DNA of 44,310 nt from Methylobacterium sp. GXS13 (lineage in GTDB: Bacteria > Pseudomonadota > Alphaproteobacteria > Rhizobiales > Beijerinckiaceae): contig NZ_LKKO01000049.1 in assembly GCF_001455965.1 (NCBI RefSeq), positions 1-44,310 of the forward strand, written 5' to 3'. Position numbers and translations under genes: made by a program. Shown in pieces: positions 7,703 to 14,800 of this stretch. The notes beneath the pieces are model-generated. The model worked only from the letters and a program-made list of their open reading frames with translations, was not told the DNA's origin and did no database searches. Numbering within the stretch: the stretch's first letter is position 1; every line of letters starts with the position of its first letter.

Positions 7703-8682
7703 GTGATCTCCCGTCCCCGCGCAGCGGCGCTGCTGGCCTCCTCATTGCGCCGGCCTGGGCCAATGACAGAGCCGCCGAACTCGATGCCGGCGGCCTGATC
7801 CTGAGGCCGGAACCCGGCATCGCCCTGGCCAGCGAAGACCTGTCGATCGCCCTCGACCGGATCCGCGTATCCTATGAGTTTCGCAACCAGGCGTCGGAGC
7901 CGCACACCGTCCGGATCGCCTTTCCGTTGCCACCGATTGACGGCCGGAGCTTGAGCTTCTCGGCCACGAAGCTCCCGCAGGTCGAGCACGCGAATTTCGT
8001 CGGCTTCACCGTCACGGTGGACGGAAGCCCGGTCCAGCCGGACCTGGAAGAGCGCGCCTTCGTGGGCGAGCGCGAGGTCACCGACCTGCTGCGCCGCCAC
8101 GGCCTGCCGCTCAACCCGCTGCGCGTCTTGGAGATCGCGGCGGCGGCCAAGCGGATCGGCAAGCCGGACTGGGCGGAGCTGGTCCAGGCCGGGCTGTTCC
8201 CGGACGCCGCGGACATGACCGAGGGGCTCTAGCGCTTCGAAGCGAAGTTCCACTGGCTGCAGACGTTTCCGCCCGATCGGGAGGTGCGGATCGCGCACAG
8301 CTACGTGCCGGTGAGCGGCTTCCACGTCCTCGACCCCAAGGAGGCCGCCCGCGCCGCCTACCGGGCGACCTACTGCCTGGACGAGGCCGGGCTGGCGGCG
8401 ATCCGGCGTCTGCACGCGCAGGCGCCCGACGCGAGCGGCCACCTGCGGGCCTTCGTGGTGCCCTACATCGTCACCACCGCGCGCAACTGGGCCGCCCCGA
8501 TCGGCCGCTTCACCCTCACCGTGGACAAGGGCAGCCCGGAGGCGGTGGTGAGCTTCTGCCGCTCGGGCATCCGCAAGACCGGCCCGACCACGTTCCGCTG
8601 GGAGGCGCAGGACTACGTGCCCGATCATGACCTCCGGGTGCTGATCGTCCTGCCCGGCCCGGGCCCCAGGGGGATCCGGTAG
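7703..8682 (+). pseudogene. DUF4424 family secreted protein, broken by a frameshift and an in-frame TAG
   Basis: Two parts of one DUF4424 protein are visible. A GTG at 7703 with GAAGG upstream opens a signal peptide (ISRPRAAALLAS) in one frame, while the continuation IAPAWAND and the mature protein lie in the next frame. Restoring one base near 7742 would join them with an AWA cleavage site. The mature part (DAGGLILRPEPGIALASEDL onward) is intact to a TAG at 8230-8232, and the family sequence resumes immediately in frame (RFEAKFHWLQTFPPDREV) to a second TAG at 8680. The stop sits where a tryptophan is usual, a one-base TGG-to-TAG change. DUF4424 proteins are periplasmic with no known function. 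Two lesions argue for decay. Confidence 0.8.
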
Positions 8683-8772
8683 GCCAAGGCCCGGGTCCGA
8701 CAGGGCGATCCCTTCGGCTGAGCTCGGGGCGGAGCCCCGAAACGCACAGCGCGGTTCCGGCCATCGCGCATG

Positions 8773-8804
8773 AAAAAGGGGCCGGCCCCTGCGGACCGGC
8801 CCCT
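8773..8804 (-). terminator. Rho-independent terminator of the IalB gene
   Basis: On the minus strand AGGGGCCGG pairs perfectly with CCGGCCCCT across a 10-base loop and is followed by TTTT. It lies 20 bases beyond the stop of the minus-strand IalB gene. Confidence 0.8.
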
Positions 8805-8823
8805 GATAACGTCCGCTGCGGCG

Positions 8824-9603
8824 TTACTTCGCTGCCGGAGCCGCAGCACCGGCGGCCGGCGCGGCGCTGCCCTGCTGCTCGAGCTTCTTGCGCATATCCT
8901 CGCTGCGCTTCTCCAGCTCGGCCTGAAGCTTCTTCTGCTGCTCCTCAAGCACCTTGGGGTCGATGGCCGGGCCGTCGAAGGCCTTGCCGAAGCCGGTCAG
9001 CGGCACCGCGAAGGTGACCTCGCGCTGGGTCTGGTTCTGGACCGAGACGTTGAGGGTCGTGCCCTTCTTCATGGCGGCGATGACGCCGGCATCGACGCCG
9101 CCGGCCTCGGCGAAGCAGCCGTTCGGGAAGCAGACCGCGAAGCGGCCCGGGGTGGCGGCCTGGCCGTCGACGTTGAAGCGGATGCCCGGCTGCAGCGGCA
9201 GGCCGAGCGGCAGCAGGTAGCGCACCACGCGCACCTCCTGCTTCTGGGCGGCATTCTTCATATCGTAGACGGCCACCGCCAGCACGGGCTCGCCCTGGTC
9301 GGACACGAAGTCACGGGTGGTGTAGCAGATGTCCGTGCCGGAGCCCTGATCCTTGCCGCAAACCTTCGTCCAGTCGGCCTGGCTCGGCTCGGACTTCACG
9401 GTCACGATCTGCGGGCCGGTCTGCGCGGCGGCACCGGCCGGCGTGTTGGCGGCCGGGGTGCTCGGCGCGGCGGGAGCAGGAGCGGTCGGCGCTGGGGCGG
9501 CGGGCTTCTTCGGCTGGGCCAGCGACGGAGCGGCCGCAAGGCCGAGGCCCGCGAGGCCGAGGAGGGCGGCGCGTGCCAGCGTCGCGGGGCGGGTGAAGGA
9601 CAT
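8824..9603 (-). CDS. Invasion-associated locus B (IalB) family exported protein
   Basis: The 259-residue protein has a signal peptide (MSFTRPATLARAALLGLAGLG... cut after SLA), an Ala/Pro-rich linker to about residue 65, the IalB domain (about 70-215) and a charged, Gln/Lys/Glu-rich helical tail. The domain holds the family cysteine pairs (KVCGKDQ / DICYTTR and AVCFPNGCFAEAGG) and GMRF-like LPLQPGIRFNVDGQA. In Bartonella, IalB is an envelope protein that affects host-cell entry; in free-living relatives it is a periplasmic protein of unknown role. The start at 9603 is chosen because upstream codons do not resemble a signal peptide. Its own terminator follows, so it is likely monocistronic. Confidence 0.88.
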   Translation of the reverse strand: MSFTRPATLARAALLGLAGLGLAAAPSLAQPKKPAAPAPTAPAPAAPSTPAANTPAGAAAQTGPQIVTVKSEPSQADWTKVCGKDQGSGTDICYTTRDFVSDQGEPVLAVAVYDMKNAAQKQEVRVVRYLLPLGLPLQPGIRFNVDGQAATPGRFAVCFPNGCFAEAGGVDAGVIAAMKKGTTLNVSVQNQTQREVTFAVPLTGFGKAFDGPAIDPKVLEEQQKKLQAELEKRSEDMRKKLEQQGSAAPAAGAAAPAAK

Positions 9604-10011
9604 CGGCTCTGACCCCTTTGGAGAAACGTGATGTGGCTTGCGGAGCCGGCCTGACGGGCTGGTCCGCCGGACCGCCCGGGCACGCGCCGCCGTGGCGTGC
9701 CTCCCGAGGCTCCGGATGAATCGGTCCGACCATCGGGCGAGGATGGCGCCGGATGCGCGCATCGCCTGCCCCGGCGACCGGGCGGCCTGCCTCTCCCCTC
9801 CGAATGAGGCGAAGGCATGACACCGCGGCATTGCGTGCCCATCGGGGCACCCTGTGCCGCAGCCGGCTCCCGATAGGCCCCTGCCTGCCCGGCTGCAAGC
9901 GCGACGTTGCCGGCGCCCCCGGCGCGCCCTGCGTGACGACAGCCTCGCCCAAGTGAACGGGTCTTAGCTGGGGGTTAACCATAGTCGGCCGACCATGCGG
10001 GTGGATCTGCA
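9604..10011. other. Divergent intergenic region
   Basis: No frame looks coding. The stretch separates the IalB gene (minus) and the AMP-binding-like gene (plus) and should contain both promoters. The only structured site is a dyad CATAGTCGGCCGACCATG (9980-9997) centred on TCGGCCGA, about 15-30 bases before the plus-strand gene; it may be an operator. Confidence 0.45.
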
Positions 10012-11298
10012 GTGCGGGTGGGGGGCGGATTGAGCGCGTTCGCGGTGGCGGAGAGGACGGCCGATGCCGCGCCGGATGCGTCCGCGCGGTCCGGCGGCTT
10101 GTCGGCCAGCCTGTTCGCGGCGGCCCAGACCGGCCCGCAGCGCACGGCGCTGCGTGATTCGGGCGACCGGGCGGCCTGGTGCGGGCGCCCACCGATCACC
10201 TGGACCTACGCGGCGGCCGCCGAGATCATCGGTCGCCTCGCCCGCGGGATCGGGGCGTGGCGGCTGCCCGCCGGCAGCCGGGTCGGCCTGTGGTTTTCCG
10301 GCGGCGCCGAATCGACCCTCGCCCACCTGGCTGTCGAGGCAGCCGGCCACCTCCCCTGCCCGATGCCCGCCCTCTGGGATTCCGAGCAGCTCTCGGTCGG
10401 CATCGCGTCCGCCGGCCTGGTCGCGGTGCTGACGGAGGGCCGCCGCGGCGGCCGCCGCCCCGAGGACGACCTTGCCCGCGCGGCCATGGGCCATTTCGGC
10501 CTGCGCTATCTCGCGGCCTTCGGTCCCAGCGTCCCGGACGGCGTGATCAGCCTCGATGCGATGGCCCTGGAACGCGGGGTCGTCGAGCCAGTGGCAAGCC
10601 GTGGCCTCGTCACCTTCGCGGCGGGGGATCCGAGCCGTCCGGTCTACCGCAGTGCGGCGGCGCTCTCGGCAGCGATCGATGTCCATCTCGCCGCGCTCCC
10701 GGTGACGGCAGAGGAGCGGATCCTGACGCTCCTGCCGGCCCATGACCTGCGCGGCCTGGTAACCGGCCTCGGCGCGGCGCTCGCGGCCGGGGCCAGTCTC
10801 GAGACCGTGATCCCCTTCGACGAGGCGGGGTTCCGCGCGGCCCTGATGCGGCCGGCGCCGACCCGGCTCGTGGTCCCGGCCTTGGTCGAGACGGCGCTCG
10901 CCGCCCTGCCCCTTCCCTGGACCGTGCGGGCGCTCCAGGTGGTCCATCGGGCGCCCGCGCGCGTGATCGCGAGCGCCCTCCCCGAATTGGCGGGCCCGCG
11001 CCGCCTCGCTTCGCTGGTCTTCGACGAGGACGCGGTCCTCACCCGTCTCGGCAGCCGCGACCTCGCCGCGACCCTGGCCGATCCGGAGCGGGCACCCCTG
11101 CCCCGGGCGCTCCTCGATCTCGCGTTCCTGGACCTCGGCGACGACCGGGATGGCCCGTTGGCCTATCGCGGACTGGCCTGCGCCACGGCGGCGTTGCCCC
11201 GCAGCGGCGTCCCGGAGCCGGACGTCCTGGCGTGGCGGGACTCTGGCTACCGGCCGGTCCTGTTCGGCGGTGTCGCGACCGGGATCGAGGCCGTCTGA
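10012..11298 (+). CDS. Degenerate AMP-binding (ANL) fold protein
   Basis: The 428-residue protein follows the N-terminal domain of acyl-CoA/aryl-CoA synthetases: an entry segment ITWTYAAAAEIIGRLARGI, then GSRVGLWFSGGAESTLAHLA, a mid-domain LTLLPAHDLRGLVTGLGAAL and PTRLVVPALVETAL. The usual phosphate-binding loop rich in T/S/G followed by PKG is not there; its place is taken by LVTFAAGDPSRPVYRS. The C-terminal lid domain (about 110 residues) is also absent. It may therefore be a non-adenylating relative. The GTG at 10012 is used; a TTG at 10030 with GGGGG upstream is an alternative. No partner gene is evident. Confidence 0.6.
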   Translation: MRVGGGLSAFAVAERTADAAPDASARSGGLSASLFAAAQTGPQRTALRDSGDRAAWCGRPPITWTYAAAAEIIGRLARGIGAWRLPAGSRVGLWFSGGAESTLAHLAVEAAGHLPCPMPALWDSEQLSVGIASAGLVAVLTEGRRGGRRPEDDLARAAMGHFGLRYLAAFGPSVPDGVISLDAMALERGVVEPVASRGLVTFAAGDPSRPVYRSAAALSAAIDVHLAALPVTAEERILTLLPAHDLRGLVTGLGAALAAGASLETVIPFDEAGFRAALMRPAPTRLVVPALVETALAALPLPWTVRALQVVHRAPARVIASALPELAGPRRLASLVFDEDAVLTRLGSRDLAATLADPERAPLPRALLDLAFLDLGDDRDGPLAYRGLACATAALPRSGVPEPDVLAWRDSGYRPVLFGGVATGIEAV

Positions 11299-11459
11299 AC
11301 GGCGGACGATCGTCGGTTCATCGCGCGCTCAGGTACGGAGGATAATCTCGCATCCGCACACGGCTGGACGGATCCGATCCGCGCCTTCGTGGGTTTCGCT
11401 TCGGATTGTGGTTCTGGCTATCTTCCCAAGCCACGTTTCATGAGGTACCGCTCAAGCCT

Positions 11460-11804
11460 ATGGGTGCGCTGCAACAAGTGCTCGTGGTCGATGACGGTGT
11501 TCGCGCCGTGGACCGGTCCCTTTCGGGCGAGCTCGCCAACCTCGGCTACGCGAGTGTCACCGCCTCGATGGAGGCGGCGGACGATGTTTTGGCCGTGATC
11601 GCCCGCCCGGCGGCGGTGCTGCTCCAGGCCCCTACCCGTCGTGATCCTGCCTATGCCCGCCGCGCCGCCCGCCTGCGCTGCCAGCTGCGCGACCGCGGTA
11701 TCCCGGTTCTCCTGATCGGCGACGCAGGCGAGTCACGGGCCGGCGGCCCGGTGGACCTCGCCACCCGCCTCGGCGCCTACGTGGCCGCCCAGCCGGACCT
11801 CTGA
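11460..11804 (+). CDS. Receiver-like small protein
   Basis: This 114-residue protein begins MGALQQVLVVDDGVRAVDRS, matching the beta1/acidic pocket of a response-regulator receiver domain. The segment LANLGYASVTASMEAADDVL and the strand IPVLLIGDAGES also fit, but the phospho-acceptor region reads PAAVLLQAPTRRD and has no clear aspartate at the end of beta3. It probably acts as a pseudo-receiver, or as a diverged stand-alone domain, and no kinase or output gene is adjacent. The start at 11460 is preferred over upstream codons because it opens directly on beta1. Confidence 0.6.
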   Translation: MGALQQVLVVDDGVRAVDRSLSGELANLGYASVTASMEAADDVLAVIARPAAVLLQAPTRRDPAYARRAARLRCQLRDRGIPVLLIGDAGESRAGGPVDLATRLGAYVAAQPDL

Positions 11805-11967
11805 GGGCACTCACCGACTGAAGCCCCGTTACGGTGACGGGGCGCGGGCAGCGAAGCGGCCTCGGGCATCCTGCGAGTTCCGATTTGGTGCAGGCCTTGG
11901 CGGCTCCCCTCGCGATGAGCGCACACGGATCCCCGCCATCGAGCCCGGGATCCGAAGGCCGATGTTG

Positions 11968-12219
11968 TGCTGCGATTCGGATCGTTGAGGTGATCTCGTC
12001 GCTGTCGCTCGACACGCTTCCCTTCGCGCCGCGCACGACGATCTCCAGTTCGGCCAGGGCTACCAGGTCTCCGTGGACCCGCTTGACGTCGCGGTCGAGC
12101 GCGCGGGCCAAGGCTCGAATTCCCGTCTCGGGCGTCTGTCGAATGGGGCACAGGCGTTCGTAGCGCTTCGGCGTCAGCGCGGCGCACAGGGCACTCCAGT
12201 CCCGAAACAGGATGCGATC
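11968..12219 (-). pseudogene. Remnant of a COG4190-type HTH regulator/antitoxin
   Basis: On the minus strand a stretch of about 83 codons reads FRDWSALCAALTPKRYERL, then GIRALARALDRDVKRVHGDL and a DEITSTIRIAA ending. This is the pattern of the small winged-HTH proteins of COG4190, often the antitoxin partner in TumE-like toxin-antitoxin pairs. The start is missing (upstream codons in frame look random) and there is no stop where the family normally ends; the frame runs on across the receiver-like gene. No toxin gene is found within the roughly 200 bases left before the UbiH gene. It appears to be a decayed orphan. The rest of 11805-12417 shows nothing else. Confidence 0.55.
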
Positions 12220-12417
12220 GCTCCCAGGGACGACGTGTCGCCCTCCGCCGCCTTCCCGGTCATCTCCGCCGCTGCCGACCTCAGTCCTTACCCGGGGCTC
12301 GCCTCCAGGCTTCGACGGCCCTGCTCCTGCCAATGATCGGCTGCGCTGCGCTCCGTGTCGAAGCCGATCCCGCGTCGCACCACAGCGTCTCTCCCAGCCC
12401 CCACCGAGAGAACGCGC

Positions 12418-13638
12418 TCAGCGCGCCCCGCGCATCAATTCCGGTGCGCCGAGCCGCGGCAGCACGCCTTCGCGCATCACCACCCGCCGGAGCGGGCCGA
12501 GATGCGACATGGCGAGCAGCCCGAGTCCCCGGAGCGCGTCGACCGGCAGCAAGTCGGTCAGCAGGCTGCGGTTGAGCAAATCCACCGCAGCGGTGCGGGC
12601 CGCTGCGTCGAGGCGGCGGCTCCGGGCGTAGCCGTCAAGGACCGGCCGGGCGCCGGGATCTCGGCCATCGCGGGACGCGGCCACCAGCACGTCGCGCAGG
12701 GCAGCGGCGTCGCGCAGACCGAGATTCAACCCTTGCGCGCCGATCGGTGGGAAGACGTGGGCCGCCTCGCCGACGAGCGCCAGGCGCTGCGCAACCGGGC
12801 TCGATACGGAGAGGCCGCGCATCGGTACGAGGCCGCGTGGGCCGTCGACTCGCATCGCGCCGAGCATGGCCCGGGCCTGCCGCTCCACCGCCCGGCCCAG
12901 GGCGGCGTCGTCCAGAGCCGCGAGGCGCCGCGCCGCGCTCTCCCCGGTGACCCAGACCAGGCTGGAGCGATGCCCGCCCGGCAGCGGCACCAGGGTGAAC
13001 GGGCCGGAGCGGGTGTGGAACTCGGTGGAGACGTCCCGGTGCGGACGGTCATGTGCCAGGATCGTGGTGATCGCGCTCTGTGGATAGGTCCAGTCGCGCA
13101 CGCGCACGGCGCTGGCGGTCCTGAGCGGGGAGCTGGCCCCGTCGGCGCCGACCACGAGACGGGCCGCGACCGCGCCGCCATCAGCCAAGCGCAGCTGCGC
13201 GACAGCCTCGCCGGGGGTGGCGCCGGCGGCATCCGCCTCGACCAGGGTCAGATTGGCCTGAGCGCGGGCGCCGACACGCAGGCTCTCGACCAAGCGGGCG
13301 CTCTCGACGTTCCAGCCGAAGGCGTCCAGCCCGATCTCGGCGGCCTGGAAGCGCACGGGCGGCGGCCGGAACAGGCTGCCGGTGTCGTCGATGATCTGCA
13401 GGGTGCAGAGCGGACTCGCATGCGGCGCCACCGCCTCCCAGGCGCCCAGGGCCTCTAGAAAGCGCACCGACCCATCGAGCAGCGCCACCGTCCGCCCGTC
13501 CGCCACGGGGGCGTGGCGGCCGACCAAAGCCGTCCGGATGCCGGCCTGGGCGCTCGCCAAGGCGGCGGCCAGCCCCGCGGCCCCCGCGCCCACCACGGCG
13601 ACGTCGAATGCCGCGCCCTCCGGTCTGCTGCCCTGCAC
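12418..13638 (-). CDS. UbiH/UbiF-type FAD-dependent monooxygenase
   Basis: The 406-residue flavoprotein has the class A hydroxylase motifs in order: the dinucleotide-binding GAGAAGLAAALASAQAGI (residues 17-34), the DG motif VGADGASSPLRTA, and the FAD-ribityl motif GEAAHVFPPIGAQGLNLGLR. The last normally begins GD; here it is GE. Family members hydroxylate the ubiquinone ring in the cytoplasm or at the inner face of the membrane. Which ring position is used cannot be told from the sequence. It is a single gene, convergent with recG-side genes and followed downstream by the antitoxin remnant. Confidence 0.85.
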   Translation of the reverse strand: MQGSRPEGAAFDVAVVGAGAAGLAAALASAQAGIRTALVGRHAPVADGRTVALLDGSVRFLEALGAWEAVAPHASPLCTLQIIDDTGSLFRPPPVRFQAAEIGLDAFGWNVESARLVESLRVGARAQANLTLVEADAAGATPGEAVAQLRLADGGAVAARLVVGADGASSPLRTASAVRVRDWTYPQSAITTILAHDRPHRDVSTEFHTRSGPFTLVPLPGGHRSSLVWVTGESAARRLAALDDAALGRAVERQARAMLGAMRVDGPRGLVPMRGLSVSSPVAQRLALVGEAAHVFPPIGAQGLNLGLRDAAALRDVLVAASRDGRDPGARPVLDGYARSRRLDAAARTAAVDLLNRSLLTDLLPVDALRGLGLLAMSHLGPLRRVVMREGVLPRLGAPELMRGAR

Positions 13639-13808
13639 GATGTCTCACCCGCTTCCGCGCCGATTCGTCCACGCGGCCCGTGCTCCTATCTGAGCATTCC
13701 GGTATCCCTGCCAAGCCCGACCCGCGAAGGCCACAGCGCCGCAGCCCGGAGCGAAGCATGAAGGGGCCTCGGACCTCGGCCTCCTTAGCGCTGCCCGAAC
13801 GCGCCGTT

Positions 13809-14693
13809 TCACCCGAGGAACGCCGACAGCTCCGCGAACACCTCCTCCGGTCGCTCCTCTTGGAGGGTATGGCCGCAATCGAGCGCCTGGCCGGAAACAT
13901 CCGTGGCCTTCTCGCGCCAGGTCTCCAGCACGTCGTAGGTCTGGCCAACCGTGCCCTTCGCACCCCAGAGGGCGAGCAGCGGCGCCGTGATCCGCGCGTC
14001 CGAGTCGGCCGCGTCGTGCTCCAGGTCGATGCCCGCCGCCGCCCGGTAATCCTCGCAGATTGCGTGGCGGCAGGCCGGGTCGCTGTAGCAGCGCAGATAC
14101 TCGGCGAAGAGGTCCGGCGGGGTCGAGCCCGGGGTCTTGGACTGGCCCTCGACGTGGTGGCGCAGGAAGAACTCCGGATCCGCGCCGATCAGCGTTTCGG
14201 GAAGCGGATGCGGCTGGATGAAGAAGAACCACCAGAAGTACCGGGTGGCGAAGGCCTTGTCGGTGCGGGCGTACATCGTCGCCGTGGGGGCGATGTCGAA
14301 TAGGGCGAGGCGCTCCACCCGCTCCGGATGGTCCAGGGCCAGGCGGTGGGCGACGCGGCCGCCGCGCCCGCGGCCGACGAGCGCGAACCGGTCGTGGCCC
14401 AGCGCGCGCATCACCGCCACCGCATCCGCCGCCATGGCGCGCTTGGCGTAGGCGGCGTGGGCCTCGCCGCCCGGGGGCTTGTCCGAATCGCCGTAGCCGC
14501 GCAGGTCCATCGCCACGACCGTGCGGCTTTCGGCCAGGCGCGGCGCAACGTGGAGCCAGGTCGACAGGGTCTGCGGGTGGCCGTGCAGCAGCAGGACCGG
14601 CGGCCCGGAGCCGCCGGAGCGGGCGTGGATCGTCACGCCCGGCTCGGTCTCGATCCGGTGCCGGACGAAGCCCGGCAGAAAATCCGTGCCCAT
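13809..14693 (-). CDS. Haloacetate-dehalogenase-like alpha/beta hydrolase lacking the nucleophile
   Basis: The 294-residue protein aligns with fluoroacetate dehalogenases: the HGHPQTLSTW oxyanion region, the elbow segment LVGRGRGGRVAHRLALDHP, FDIAPT after beta7, CEDYRAA in the cap, and the catalytic histidine in DCGHTLQEERPEE. The family elbow is GHDRGxR, where D attacks the substrate; here it reads GRGRGGR, so the nucleophile is glycine. The halide-pocket histidine in YWHWFF is also altered (YFWWFF). The two carboxylate-binding arginines of the elbow remain. The start is the ATG at 14693; residues encoded upstream look non-coding. It may bind but not dehalogenate. It is divergent from recG. 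Confidence 0.85.
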   Translation of the reverse strand: MGTDFLPGFVRHRIETEPGVTIHARSGGSGPPVLLLHGHPQTLSTWLHVAPRLAESRTVVAMDLRGYGDSDKPPGGEAHAAYAKRAMAADAVAVMRALGHDRFALVGRGRGGRVAHRLALDHPERVERLALFDIAPTATMYARTDKAFATRYFWWFFFIQPHPLPETLIGADPEFFLRHHVEGQSKTPGSTPPDLFAEYLRCYSDPACRHAICEDYRAAAGIDLEHDAADSDARITAPLLALWGAKGTVGQTYDVLETWREKATDVSGQALDCGHTLQEERPEEVFAELSAFLG

Positions 14694-14800
14694 GCGCTCG
14701 GTCGCCTCCGTCCCCTGTGCCCGTGTCCCTTGCGCCGCACTGGCGCGCCGGGATGCACCGGATGATAAGGCGGCTCCGGCAGGATGTCCGCCGAGCCACC

